The notes: generated from the sequence alone by a model not told the origin. A DNA stretch of 64,000 nt from Parvibaculum sedimenti (GCF_009184905.1 NZ_WESC01000014.1:34623-98622); one strand, 5' to 3'; positions 26,765 through 35,830 are shown, numbered from the stretch's first letter. Numbers and translations: made by a program.

Positions 26765-28557
26765 AGCTCGACGAGATTCTGAAAGGGCACCGCGCCGTCC
26801 CGCTGCTCTTCGCGGCGCTGCTCGCGCTCTTCTTCCTGTTCGACATTGGCGGACGCAGCGTCTCATCGCCGGACGAGGGGCGTTATATCGAAATCCCCCG
26901 CGAGATGGTGGAAACCGGCGACTACGTGTTGCCGCGCCTCGACGGCGTTCTCTATTTCGAAAAGCCGCCACTTTTCTACTGGCTCGAAGCATCGGCTGTG
27001 AAGGTTCTGGGCATTACGGAAGGCACGATGCGCCTCTGGCCTGCGATCCTCGCCTTCATCGGTTGCCTGATGACCTATGGCATCGGCCGCCGCTTCTATG
27101 GCCGAACCGCGGGCCTCGTCTCGGCGGCAATCCTTGCGACGACGCTTCTTTATTACGCGCTGGCGCGGTTCATCATCCTCGACATGCTCGAAAGCGTGAC
27201 GATGGCGGCATCGCTTTTCGCTTTCCTGCTCTCCGCGGAAGAGAAGGACGACAAGCGCGCGATCTGGTGGGCGCGGGCAGGGCATGTCGCTGCGGCGCTC
27301 GCGGTGCTCTCAAAAGGCCTTATCGGCTTCGTGCTGCCGGGCGCGGTCGGCCTGGTCTGGATTGCGCTGTCCGGCCGCTGGTCCTTCGTTCGGCGCGCGC
27401 TTTGTCCGTCCGGCATTCTTCTCTTCCTCCTCATTGCGACGCCGTGGCATGTGCTGGCCGCGATGCGGAACCACGACTTCCTCTGGTTCTACTTCGTCCA
27501 TGAACATCTGATGCGCTTCACGACCGATGTGCATCGGCGTGACGGACCGATCTACTATTTCGTCGCCATCCTCGCCGTCGGTTTCCTGCCCTGGACGGGC
27601 TATCTCTGGCATGCGGTGAAGGACGCGCTGCCCTCCGGCTGGAAGACGCGCGGCGAAAAGCCGGTCGAGCTTTTCTTCCTTGTCTGGGCGGCGGTCATCT
27701 TCGTCTTCTTCTCCGTGTCGAGTTCGAAGCTGCCGCCTTACATCCTTCCGATCTTTCCGCCGCTCGCGCTGCTCGTCGGCAGGGTTGTTGCGCCGCGCAT
27801 TGAGGCGGGACTGCCGGATGCGTTGCCGGTGGGTCGATATTTCTTCGCCGCAGTCTTCGGGCTTCTCGGACTTGCCGTGCCGGTTGCCTACGCCGTCCCC
27901 GCCTTGCGGGCGAATGGCGACGTCGGCCCCTATCTCGATGTCGTGAAGCCGCTCGTCTTCACGATGTCGGCGCTTTTCATCGGCGCGTCGCTCGCCGCGC
28001 TCTTCCTGTCGCGGCGTTTCGGCATGCGCGCGACTTTCGTGAGCGTCATCGTCGCGGGCGCGCTCGGCTGGATCGGCGTCAGTCTCGTCGCCTCGAAGGC
28101 CGATCCAAATTCGATCAAGCCGGTGGCGGAAGTCATCAACAAATATCGCCAGCATGGCGAGCGCGTCGCGAGCGTCGGAACCCTGTTCTATGACCTGCCC
28201 GTCTATATCAAGGACAAGGTCATCGTCGTGAACAACAGGGCCGAGTTCGACTTTGGCATGACGCAGGAAGATGTCAGCCAGTATGTGATGCAGATGGACG
28301 ACTTCTCGAAGCTCTGGAATGGCCACGACCTCATGTTCATGGTGGTGCGGACCAATCTCTTCGAGACATGGAAGGCGCAGGGCATGCCGCTCCATATGTG
28401 CGTCATCAAGCGCACGGAACGCGCCATCGGCCTTTCGAATTATCCGATCTTCGACGGCAAGGGGCAGATGATCTGCGACCCCTGGTACGATCTTGAGGAC
28501 AAGCCCGATTTTCACCCGAAGGATGGCGATCAGCAGACGCGCCACACGCCGGAATGA
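26761..28557 (+). CDS. arnT: Aminoarabinose lipid A transferase (ArnT type, GT83/PMT-like)
   Basis: The 598-residue GT-C membrane protein has about a dozen helices and ends in a soluble domain. The first periplasmic loop has SSPDEGRYIEIPREM, with the acidic catalytic residue and the Arg/Tyr typical of ArnT. It should add aminoarabinose from undecaprenyl phosphate to lipid A phosphates, reducing negative charge and binding of polymyxin-type peptides. It starts with GTG, overlapping the previous stop. It is the final gene of the Arn set. Confidence 0.87.
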   Translation: MKLDEILKGHRAVPLLFAALLALFFLFDIGGRSVSSPDEGRYIEIPREMVETGDYVLPRLDGVLYFEKPPLFYWLEASAVKVLGITEGTMRLWPAILAFIGCLMTYGIGRRFYGRTAGLVSAAILATTLLYYALARFIILDMLESVTMAASLFAFLLSAEEKDDKRAIWWARAGHVAAALAVLSKGLIGFVLPGAVGLVWIALSGRWSFVRRALCPSGILLFLLIATPWHVLAAMRNHDFLWFYFVHEHLMRFTTDVHRRDGPIYYFVAILAVGFLPWTGYLWHAVKDALPSGWKTRGEKPVELFFLVWAAVIFVFFSVSSSKLPPYILPIFPPLALLVGRVVAPRIEAGLPDALPVGRYFFAAVFGLLGLAVPVAYAVPALRANGDVGPYLDVVKPLVFTMSALFIGASLAALFLSRRFGMRATFVSVIVAGALGWIGVSLVASKADPNSIKPVAEVINKYRQHGERVASVGTLFYDLPVYIKDKVIVVNNRAEFDFGMTQEDVSQYVMQMDDFSKLWNGHDLMFMVVRTNLFETWKAQGMPLHMCVIKRTERAIGLSNYPIFDGKGQMICDPWYDLEDKPDFHPKDGDQQTRHTPE

Positions 28558-28570
28558 CGAGTCGCGCATC

Positions 28571-29182
28571 ATGAGCTTGCCGAGCCGCACGGACTGGATC
28601 TGGATCAGGCATGCGCCCGTGCAGGGGCAGGAGTCGCGCTATTACGGCCAGCTCGATGTCGCCTGCGAGCCGGTGAATCCGGTCGTGGCCTCGGTGCTTG
28701 CCCGCCAGCTTCCGCCGGTCGCCGTCTGGATGGCGACGCCGATGAGCCGCACCAGGGCGACGGCGCTGGCATTGAAGCCCGGCGTTGATCCCATCGAGAT
28801 ACCGGACCTGAACGAGCAGCATTATGGCCTCTGGCAGGGCCGCAGCCACAATGATGTCTATGCGGCGAGCCGTGGTCTCGAATGGACGAACCCGGCCCAT
28901 ATCCGCCCGCCCGAAGGCGAGAGTTTCGCCGACCTCGCGATCCGCGTGGCTGGTGCTGTGGATCGCCTGACAGAGCATTACGCGGGTCATTCCATCATCG
29001 CCGTCGCTCACGCCACGACGATCCGTGCCGCCATCGGCCATGCGCTCGGCCTCGATCCCGCGACGTCTCTCCGTATCGAGATCGCACCCCTGTCGCTGAC
29101 GCGCCTCAACTGCCGCATCGTGAATGGCGATGCCCTATGGGGCGTCGGCTGCATCAATTTCGAAGTGCCGGCGGTGCGTTAA
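28571..29182 (+). CDS. Histidine phosphatase family protein
   Basis: The 203-residue protein has the phosphohistidine motif WIRHAP near the N terminus (His about residue 14), Glu in LNEQHYGLWQGR, and a second His in AVAHATTIRAA, as in the phosphoglycerate mutase/alpha-ribazole phosphatase superfamily. The substrate cannot be read from sequence. It follows arnT by 13 bases and may be co-transcribed, then meets the CheZ-like gene tail to tail with a 4-base overlap. Confidence 0.85.
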   Translation: MSLPSRTDWIWIRHAPVQGQESRYYGQLDVACEPVNPVVASVLARQLPPVAVWMATPMSRTRATALALKPGVDPIEIPDLNEQHYGLWQGRSHNDVYAASRGLEWTNPAHIRPPEGESFADLAIRVAGAVDRLTEHYAGHSIIAVAHATTIRAAIGHALGLDPATSLRIEIAPLSLTRLNCRIVNGDALWGVGCINFEVPAVR

Positions 29183-29790
29183 TCCGCGGCGTGGGCCGCC
29201 TTGCCGCGCTTGTGCGTCAGTATGGCGTTGAGCCTCTGTTCCAGATAGCGCAGTGCCGCCACCAGCTTCGACGTGCGCTGGCCTGTGATGTCCTGAAAGG
29301 ACGCGGCCATGAAGATGCCCCGCGCATGGGTTTCGATCTCGTCGCAGAGATCGCCATTGGCGCCCTGACGGCGCAATTGTTCGCCAATGTCCTGTAGCCG
29401 CTCGACGGCAGCCAGAATGTCGAGAGTCGCCCGCTCGGCCGAAGCGGCAATCGCCTCGGCGTCCTGCGCGGGCTCCACAGGGCGTAGCACGAGTCCCTCG
29501 CGCGGTTTTACGGCGGCGAGATCCTGCTGCGTTTCCACGATGGACCGGCGCATGTCCTCGAGATCGCGGTAAAGCGCGTCGAGGTCGGCCGAGGATTTGG
29601 CGTTCCTGGCCGCTTCGGTGTGCCGCTCGATCGCTTCGAGCAGGCGGTCGGTCTCGGCGGCGCGGGTGCGGCGCGCGAATTCGGCCAGGAACCAGCGCCC
29701 GCGCGGCGTCTCCATGACGGCGCTTTCGATGGCGTCGAAGTCGTTGGGCGCGTCGAAATCGCGCTGGGCGTCGGCCGGTTCGCTCATCAT
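29179..29790 (-). CDS. CheZ-like chemotaxis phosphatase family protein
   Basis: The 203-residue protein is mostly helical. The region around residues 160-172 reads AASFQDITGQRTSK, matching the CheZ active-site segment whose Gln attacks the acyl phosphate of CheY-P. Alphaproteobacteria often have such CheZ-related proteins outside chemotaxis operons. No other chemotaxis gene is nearby, so the response-regulator partner is unknown. Confidence 0.72.
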   Translation of the reverse strand: MMSEPADAQRDFDAPNDFDAIESAVMETPRGRWFLAEFARRTRAAETDRLLEAIERHTEAARNAKSSADLDALYRDLEDMRRSIVETQQDLAAVKPREGLVLRPVEPAQDAEAIAASAERATLDILAAVERLQDIGEQLRRQGANGDLCDEIETHARGIFMAASFQDITGQRTSKLVAALRYLEQRLNAILTHKRGKAAHAAD

Positions 29791-29925
29791 GGGTCCGCCG
29801 GACTTGGGAAAGATCGTTCAAGTATCCGGGCGATTGCTTACCTTTTGCTTACCATGTGTCCGCGCTTGCCCGGGCCCGCCGGACGTGGCACCCATGTGCC
29901 GATATTTTCGATACATGAGGCCGCC

Positions 29926-30549
29926 ATGACCACCCGCCGACTTCCCATCGATATCGAGGCCGTGAAAGGGTTCATGGACGTGGAAGAGGGCTGGGCGCTC
30001 CATGACGCGGCGCTTGAAGCCTCGAAGCTCGGGCCGTGCCTTGAAATCGGCTCCTATTGTGGCAAGTCGACAGTCTATCTCGGGACCGCCTGCCAGCGGA
30101 ACGGCGCGGTGCTCTATGCGCTCGACCATCACTATGGGTCGGAGGAAAACCAGAAGGGCTGGGAGCATCACGACACGACGCTCTACGACCCGGAGACGGA
30201 CAGGCTCAACACCTTCCCGATCTTCCGCCACACGCTACGCATGGCAAAACTCGAGGACACCGTGGTCCCCATTGTCGCGCCGTCGGCCGTCGCCTCGAAA
30301 GGCTGGGCGACGCCTCTCGGCATGGTCTTCGTCGATGGCGGGCACGGCATGGAGCCGGCGCTTGCCGACTACCGCCACTGGGCCCCGCGCGTCGTCCCCG
30401 GCGGCATCCTCGCGATCCACGACGTCTTTCCCGACCCGAAAGACGGCGGCCGCCCGCCACATGAGATTTTCATGATGGCGCTGGCGTCGAACCTCTTTGC
30501 GGAGGAGCGGGCGGTGAAGAGTCTGCGGGTGTTGCGGCGGGCGATTTAA
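29926..30549 (+). CDS. Class I SAM-dependent methyltransferase (Methyltransf_24 type)
   Basis: The 207-residue protein has the SAM-binding LEIGSYCGKSTVYLG (about residues 39-53), an acidic ALDHH, and FVDGGHG near residue 143, a pattern of small-molecule O-methyltransferases and rhamnosyl methyltransferases. The frame is open much further upstream, but ATG 29926 gives the family start. The 3' end overlaps the neighbouring minus-strand gene by four bases. Confidence 0.78.
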   Translation: MTTRRLPIDIEAVKGFMDVEEGWALHDAALEASKLGPCLEIGSYCGKSTVYLGTACQRNGAVLYALDHHYGSEENQKGWEHHDTTLYDPETDRLNTFPIFRHTLRMAKLEDTVVPIVAPSAVASKGWATPLGMVFVDGGHGMEPALADYRHWAPRVVPGGILAIHDVFPDPKDGGRPPHEIFMMALASNLFAEERAVKSLRVLRRAI

Positions 30550-30965
30550 GCCAAGTCGACTTCTAAGCGCCGACGTTCGTAGATTTCTATCGTCTGCCGG
30601 TCGCCATCAACCAGTCGTTCATAGAAATGTTCGTCGTGAGCCCATTCGGGGAAGCTAATGCAACGGACTACGATGTCGTCTTCCACCGTCGCAAAGGACA
30701 GGGCCCAGTCATTTGGAAGGCTGGTCTCCACAAAATCAAAGAACTCTGCCGGATAAGGCGTGGGCCACCAGTGATCTCGTACGCTGTGGATATATATCCG
30801 AATTCCGCCGTCATCCCAACGCGCGATGGCCCAAACCGGGTATGCCTCGCCTAGCGCTAAATCCTGAATCTCTCCGCCTATGCGGATGTATTGCTGAAGC
30901 CGATTTTTAGTAGCCCCGTCCGGCAACTGATCCAGGTCGTTGATTGTGCAGCGGGCTTTGATCAT
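30546..30965 (-). CDS. Hypothetical protein, low GC
   Basis: I do not recognise this 139-residue protein. It has no signal peptide or membrane helix, and is rich in aromatic and acidic residues (WDDGGIRIYIHS, DHWWPTPYP). It resembles small globular immunity-like or SMI-type proteins in composition only. GC is clearly lower than in the neighbours. Its start lies directly next to a duplicated copy of the 3' end of the toroid gene. A longer start at 31034 would overlap the neighbouring gene and is rejected. Confidence 0.55.
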   Translation of the reverse strand: MIKARCTINDLDQLPDGATKNRLQQYIRIGGEIQDLALGEAYPVWAIARWDDGGIRIYIHSVRDHWWPTPYPAEFFDFVETSLPNDWALSFATVEDDIVVRCISFPEWAHDEHFYERLVDGDRQTIEIYERRRLEVDLA

Positions 30966-30999
30966 CGGGCGTCTACTCCGTCGTTTCCGCGAACGTCCG
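30963..30999. repeat. Copy B of duplicated gene-end repeat
   Basis: This 37-base copy matches 31435-31470 at 32 of 36 aligned bases with one insertion. Read on the minus strand it encodes RTFAETTE and a stop, a remnant of the toroid protein end RTLAEAAE. It lies immediately after the stop of the hypothetical secreted protein gene. Confidence 0.75.
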
Positions 31000-31437
31000 T
31001 TACATGTCGCGATCGCGCGTGACGTGATACGCAAAGCAGCCTGCCAGCTTCTCAGGGATGTCGGGTAAGTTTTTCTTCATCCAGACCTTTATGTCTTTCT
31101 CTTCGGAGGGAGATGCGCCGCCGCTCCATTTTGTAATGTAGTGATTGTTGAGCGGATCGCCGGAAAAGAAGAGAAACGTCTCATCAGACACGAAGGTCTG
31201 GACATAGATAATGCTCCAGTCGTTGTCTCTGAACGATTGAAGAACTGTCACTTTTGGCAAATGCAGCTGCTGGGAAATCGCCGGGGCCAAAGCAGCCTTG
31301 CGTTCTGTGGTAAGGCTGCGATCTACGCCCTCGCATGGCGAGGCGTTTCCGTGAGATGCAGAGGCGAGGGTGGCGATGGCGGAAAGAGCGATGCAGAACC
31401 AGAGCGACCTTTTCTTCGTTGGTCTCTGGCGGTTCAT
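31000..31437 (-). CDS. Hypothetical secreted protein, low GC
   Basis: The 145-residue protein has an N-terminal signal peptide (basic MNRQRPTKKR, then a hydrophobic run ending near SASHGNA), so it is probably periplasmic. Two cysteines, one after the cleavage site and one near the C terminus, could form a disulfide. No family is recognised. GC is low, and the gene is bracketed by two copies of a 36-base repeat, which suggests that it was inserted. Confidence 0.6.
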   Translation of the reverse strand: MNRQRPTKKRSLWFCIALSAIATLASASHGNASPCEGVDRSLTTERKAALAPAISQQLHLPKVTVLQSFRDNDWSIIYVQTFVSDETFLFFSGDPLNNHYITKWSGGASPSEEKDIKVWMKKNLPDIPEKLAGCFAYHVTRDRDM

Positions 31438-31470
31438 CGGTCGCTACTCCGCCGCTTCCGCCAACGTCCG
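31435..31470. repeat. Copy A of duplicated gene-end repeat
   Basis: This copy covers the last codons and stop of the toroid gene and the start codon of the secreted-protein gene. It is the probable parent of copy B at 30963-30999, because it lies in frame in an intact gene. Confidence 0.75.
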
Positions 31471-32526
31471 CTCGGCGAATAGGCGCGAGGCGGGCGTTGC
31501 ACCTGTCACGGCATCCGTCGCGAGGATGACGGCAGCCGCCGTCCAGGCGGGCTTTTCCGCCGGCCAGGCAACATTTTCGACGAACTGATAGCCCATCCAG
31601 TAGGCGCCGCAATCGGCGCGCCATTGGTGCTGCCATGAGAGCAGCGCTTCCGCCTTCTGGCGCTCGCCCGCGACGAGCAGCGCCATGACGAGTTCGGCGC
31701 TTTCGGCGACTGTCACCCAGGGCTGGTCGAGCACACAGCGGCAACCCTTGCCCTCGGCGACGAAGATGTCCCACTTGGAGGCGAGGCGGCGGCGTGCCGC
31801 TTCGCCGGTGATGACGCCGGCGAGGACGGGGTAGTACCAGTCCATCGAATAGCGCGCCTTCGACTCCCATGTGCGGTCGAAGCGATGCGGCTTGTCGCGC
31901 AACGCCTCGCCGAGGCGGGTGCGGGCGGCCGCCCAGTCATGCGAGGACTTGCCAAGTTCCTGCGCGATATGGATCGCGCATTCGAGGCTCTTGTAGATCG
32001 AGGACGAGCCGGTGATCAGCGAGTCGTCTTCCGGCGTATGCGGATCGTTGGCGGCCCAGCGAATGTCGCCATGTGGGCTCTGATGCGCGACGACGAACTG
32101 CATCGCCGCTTCGACATGTGGCCAGATCGTGCCGAGCCATTGCTTGTCGCGCGTGATGAGATAATGGTGCCAGGCGCCGGTTGCGATATAGGCGGTGAAA
32201 TTCGTGTCGCGGATGGGCTTGCCCGCGCCTTCGTCGCCGCCCGTGTAGTGGTCGTCCTCGTCGAAGGGCACGGCGCTGCCGAGCTGGCCCCACCAGGAGC
32301 CATCCTTCAACTGCGTTTCCATCAGATAGCGGAAGGCGAGCCGCGCGCGCTCCACCTCGCCGATAACGGTAAGGCCCATGGCCGCTTCCGTATGGTTCCA
32401 CGGATCGATGACGCCGCCGTCATACCAGGGGATAGCGCCATTATCGCGCTGCAGGTCCAGAATGCGGGAGCGGGCGCCGTCGAAGAAATCTTCCGGGATC
32501 GGATCGCCATAGGTCAGATGCGTCAT
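31444..32526 (-). CDS. Alpha/alpha-toroid protein (prenyltransferase/squalene-oxidase repeat-like)
   Basis: The 360-residue protein has repeated helical hairpins with aromatic-Gly/Asp turns (DLQRDNGAIPWYDGG, QLKDGSWWGQLG, HQSPHGDIRW), as in six-hairpin glycosidases and prenyltransferase-type toroids. Such proteins are often labelled prenyltransferase, but the Asp-rich prenyl diphosphate site is absent. WNHTEAAMG is a conserved block. The start overlaps the methyltransferase gene by four bases, and with the glycosyltransferase upstream the three form one operon. The job is unknown; a sugar-cleaving or sugar-binding role fits the context. Confidence 0.65.
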   Translation of the reverse strand: MTHLTYGDPIPEDFFDGARSRILDLQRDNGAIPWYDGGVIDPWNHTEAAMGLTVIGEVERARLAFRYLMETQLKDGSWWGQLGSAVPFDEDDHYTGGDEGAGKPIRDTNFTAYIATGAWHHYLITRDKQWLGTIWPHVEAAMQFVVAHQSPHGDIRWAANDPHTPEDDSLITGSSSIYKSLECAIHIAQELGKSSHDWAAARTRLGEALRDKPHRFDRTWESKARYSMDWYYPVLAGVITGEAARRRLASKWDIFVAEGKGCRCVLDQPWVTVAESAELVMALLVAGERQKAEALLSWQHQWRADCGAYWMGYQFVENVAWPAEKPAWTAAAVILATDAVTGATPASRLFAERTLAEAAE

Positions 32527-33290
32527 GCCGTTCCCTTGGTGAAGTAGAGAACGACGCTCTTGCCCATCAGCGGCGCGGCGACCTTTTCAAGCGTGCGCGT
32601 CAGCCGCGGACGCTCCAGAATGTCCCATTCGAGAAAGCGCTTGTAGGCGTTGACCGCAGGCACATCCTCGCGCTTCACGCCGAAGGCGCATTTGAGCCAC
32701 CAATAGGGCGAGTGAAGCCCATGCGCCCAATGCCGGTAGAAATGCTTGAGACCTTTGGCTTCGACCGCACCCTTGAGCTCGCCTTCCTTGAAGATGCGAA
32801 CATGGCCGCCGGGCTCATTGTGATAGTCGTCGCTGAGCGCCCAGCAAACCCATTCGGTCCAGAAGCGCGGCACGCTGATGGCGAGCGTTCCGCCCGGCTT
32901 CAGCACACGCTCGATCTCGCTCACGGCCTGGCGGTAGTCGGGAATGTGCTCCAGCACTTCCGAACAGATGATCTTGTCGAACGTGCCGTCCGCGAAGGGG
33001 AGGGACAGGGCGTTGCCGACCGAGAGCGAATAGTGATGCTTGTTAATTTCGTCCGCATCCGTCCAGGCCGGGAAGAGGCCGGGCTTGCCCGGCGTCTCGT
33101 CCGACGCACCGAAACAGGCGGCAAAGCCGTCGCGCGTATGCTTCACATCCTCGAAGCCGAGGTCGATGCCGACCACGTGGCAGCGGGCGTGAAAATACAT
33201 GGCATGGACATGGCGTCCCCTGCCGCAACCGAGGTCGAGAGCGCGGTCGCCCTCCTTAAGCCCTAGCACGTTCAGATCGACGGTCTGCAT
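32523..33290 (-). CDS. Class I SAM-dependent methyltransferase
   Basis: The 255-residue protein has the SAM motif LDLGCGRGRHVHAM at residues about 18-31, GIDLGFEDV as motif II, and CSEVLEHIPDY as the UbiE/Methyltransf_11 signature. The start cannot be moved downstream without losing motif I, so it truly overlaps the preceding glycosyltransferase gene by 35 bases. The substrate may be the product of that glycosyltransferase. Confidence 0.85.
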   Translation of the reverse strand: MQTVDLNVLGLKEGDRALDLGCGRGRHVHAMYFHARCHVVGIDLGFEDVKHTRDGFAACFGASDETPGKPGLFPAWTDADEINKHHYSLSVGNALSLPFADGTFDKIICSEVLEHIPDYRQAVSEIERVLKPGGTLAISVPRFWTEWVCWALSDDYHNEPGGHVRIFKEGELKGAVEAKGLKHFYRHWAHGLHSPYWWLKCAFGVKREDVPAVNAYKRFLEWDILERPRLTRTLEKVAAPLMGKSVVLYFTKGTA

Positions 33291-34623
33291 CAGCTATTGT
33301 CTGCCTGTAAATTTCGGTGACCTCGCGTGCGGCGCGTTCCCATTTGAAATTCCTGAGAATGCGTTCGCGGCCGGCCGCGCCGAGACGGGCGCGCAGTTCC
33401 GGATCGTCGAGCAGGGTGGCGATCGCCTGAGCGAGCGCCGGCGGATTGGAGTGGGGCACGACGAGGCCCGCATCGCCCACGACTTCCGGCAGCGAGCCGC
33501 CCGTGGTGGCGATGACCGGCGTGCCGCAGGACATGGCTTCGCCGCAGGGAAAGCCGAAGCCTTCATAGACGGAGGGCGAAATGGCGATGGTCGCCTCGGC
33601 ATAGATCTCGGTGATCTGCTCGTCGGTGATACCGCCGACGAATTCCACCTTGTCCATGATACCGAAGGCGCGCAGCTCGTCGGATGTATTGCCTTCGCGC
33701 AGCCGGCCGATGACCTTGAGCTTCAGGTCGGGCCGCGTCTTCAGCAGTTCCGCATAGGCGCGGATGAGATAGATGAGGCCCTTCAGCGGCACGTCGGCGC
33801 TGGCGCAGGCGACGATCAGATCGTCGCGGCGCTTGATATGCGGCATGGGGCGGAACTGGATGTGGTCGATGCCGTGCAGCACCAGCCGCGTGCGCTCCGG
33901 CTTCACGCCGAATTCGCTCACGATGTCGCGCCGCGTGCTTTCGGAGACGACGATCAGCGGATCGAGCTCGCGCGCGACCTTGATCTGCATGTTGAGGAAA
34001 GAATACCAGCGGCGCTTGAGTATCTTCAGTGTCAGCGTCTTGGCGTGTTCGATGTCGATGCGGCGATCCATCGTGATCGGATGATGGATGGTGCCGACGA
34101 TGGGCAGCCCCATGTCGCGGAGCTTGAGAAGGCCCCAGCCCAGCGTCTGGTTGTCGTGGCAGATGTCGTAATCCTGCACCGTGCCGCGCACGTAGCGCGC
34201 CATGCGCTCGCAGAACGTATAGGGCTCGGAGAAGCCGCCGGTCGCATGGGCGAACCACTCATAAAGGTCGATCGGCCAGGCAAACATCCAGGGGCGGAGC
34301 GACTTGATCGGATGGGGATTGGCATAGAGATCGAGGGAGGGAAGCTTGATGAGCTTCACGCGGGGGTCGAGCTCGGGATAGGGCGGGCCGGAGATCACGT
34401 CGATCTGGTGGCCCATATCGGCCAGTGCCTTGGAGATGTGGCGCATATAGACGCCCTGACCGCCCGTGGTCGGGTTCGAGCGGTAGCTCGGCAGCAGGAT
34501 GCGGAGCGGCCGGTCGCCGGCAATCGCCGCGAGCCGGGAATGCTTGTCCCTATGTTCCGCGGCGGGCGCCGGCTCGATCAGAGCTTCGGCCGCGTCTTCC
34601 CGTTCCAGCGCCTGCTGCGACAT
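33256..34623 (-). CDS. Glycosyltransferase family 4
   Basis: The 455-residue GT-B enzyme has a Gly-rich N-terminal loop (NPTTGGQGVYMRHISKALADMGH), and the C-terminal donor-binding E-x7-E region in SPSVYEGFGFPCGEAMSCGTPV (split here at about residues 350-371). It resembles mannosyl- or glucosyltransferases that act on lipids or polysaccharides. It is the first gene of the trio with the methyltransferase and toroid genes. Confidence 0.88.
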   Translation of the reverse strand: MSQQALEREDAAEALIEPAPAAEHRDKHSRLAAIAGDRPLRILLPSYRSNPTTGGQGVYMRHISKALADMGHQIDVISGPPYPELDPRVKLIKLPSLDLYANPHPIKSLRPWMFAWPIDLYEWFAHATGGFSEPYTFCERMARYVRGTVQDYDICHDNQTLGWGLLKLRDMGLPIVGTIHHPITMDRRIDIEHAKTLTLKILKRRWYSFLNMQIKVARELDPLIVVSESTRRDIVSEFGVKPERTRLVLHGIDHIQFRPMPHIKRRDDLIVACASADVPLKGLIYLIRAYAELLKTRPDLKLKVIGRLREGNTSDELRAFGIMDKVEFVGGITDEQITEIYAEATIAISPSVYEGFGFPCGEAMSCGTPVIATTGGSLPEVVGDAGLVVPHSNPPALAQAIATLLDDPELRARLGAAGRERILRNFKWERAAREVTEIYRQTIADADRRSERARA

Positions 34624-34792
34624 GCGTCGTCTTCCTTGTCTTATTTCGTCGCCGCAGTCGGCGCGGTCAAATCGGGGCTAACCCCTCATTTACCCCATGC
34701 TGCGTCGCATTCAAAATGGCGGCGGATCATAACGGCTAGGGGGGATTCCAACAACCCACTAACAATTATGTAAGCCGCTTTCGGGGCATGCG

Positions 34793-34820
34793 AAAACGCC
34801 CCGGATTCGGTCCCGGGGCG
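34793..34820 (-). terminator. Rho-independent terminator of the epoxide hydrolase gene
   Basis: On the minus strand the stem CGCCCCGG/CCGGGGCG is followed by TTTT. It lies 18 bases after the epoxide hydrolase stop and is the clear end of that unit. Confidence 0.78.
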
Positions 34821-34837
34821 CTTGTCGATGCGAGGGA

Positions 34838-35809
34838 TCAGCCGAAGCGGCGCTTCAGCCAGTCGGTCATCAGCCGGTTGAGCGCTTCCGGCTGCTCTGC
34901 CTGCGTCCAGTGCCCGCACTCAGGGATTACATGCTTTTCGAGGTCTGGAACAAATCGCTCCATGCCGTCCGCCATTGAAGGCCGGAGCACGATGTCGTCC
35001 GCCGCCGAGATCATAAGGCTCGGCACGCTCACCTTCTCGACGAGACCTTCGGAGTCCTTCCAGTTGCGGGAGAAGTTCCGGTACCAGTTGATGCCGCCGG
35101 TGAAGCCCGATTTCCTGAAAGCGGCCGTGTAATAGGCGAGCTCTTCCTCGTTGAGCAGCACCTTGCCCGGCCAGAGGCTTTCATCCGCCGCGAAACCCTT
35201 GAGGAAGGCGAGATTCTTTTCAGACGCGGGCCGCGCGTCGAACTCGGCAAGCGTCATGCCGCTCTTGCGATACCAGAAGCGCATGGAGCGGGCGACGTCC
35301 TTGTCGAGCAGCGCGTCGGCCTCGCCATATTTCTGGAAGAAGACGATATACATGTCCTCGCCGAAGACGGCGCGCATGCCTTCGATGGGATCGATAGGGG
35401 AGCGCGGCATGAAGGGCGTGTTGACGCCAATGACGCCTGACACGCGGTCGGGATGACGCAGCGCCATCTGCCAGACGACGATGCCGCCCCAGTCATGGCC
35501 GGCGAAGATCGCCTTTTCGAGGCCGAGCGCGTCGAGCATTCCGGCGAGGTCGTCCGTCAGATGCTTCATGTCATAGAGCGGCACGGCTTCCGGCCCCTTT
35601 GGGCCCACCGTGTTGCCATAGCCGCGCTGGTCCGGCGCGATGACTCGGAAGCCTGCCTTGGCAAGCGCGGGCAACTGGTGCCGCCATGAATAGGCGAGTT
35701 CGGGAAAGCCGTGGCACAACACCACCGGCACGCCGTCCTTCGGGCCCTGTTCATAAACGGCCATGTCGATGCCGTTCGTCTTGACGTAATACGGCTCTGG
35801 AAATGCCAT
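34838..35809 (-). CDS. Alpha/beta hydrolase, epoxide hydrolase type
   Basis: The 323-residue protein has the oxyanion motif HGFPE, the nucleophile elbow GHDWGG (nucleophile D106) and the late His in ECGHW (H300). An Asp nucleophile separates it from Ser esterases. The absence of a Trp pair typical of dehalogenases favours epoxide hydrolysis, opening epoxides to diols. It is co-directional with, and 21 bases from, the FAD-dependent enzyme gene, which suggests an oxidation-then-hydrolysis pair. Confidence 0.84.
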   Translation of the reverse strand: MAFPEPYYVKTNGIDMAVYEQGPKDGVPVVLCHGFPELAYSWRHQLPALAKAGFRVIAPDQRGYGNTVGPKGPEAVPLYDMKHLTDDLAGMLDALGLEKAIFAGHDWGGIVVWQMALRHPDRVSGVIGVNTPFMPRSPIDPIEGMRAVFGEDMYIVFFQKYGEADALLDKDVARSMRFWYRKSGMTLAEFDARPASEKNLAFLKGFAADESLWPGKVLLNEEELAYYTAAFRKSGFTGGINWYRNFSRNWKDSEGLVEKVSVPSLMISAADDIVLRPSMADGMERFVPDLEKHVIPECGHWTQAEQPEALNRLMTDWLKRRFG

Positions 35810-35830
35810 GTGGTGTCCTCCCTGTTTCTT

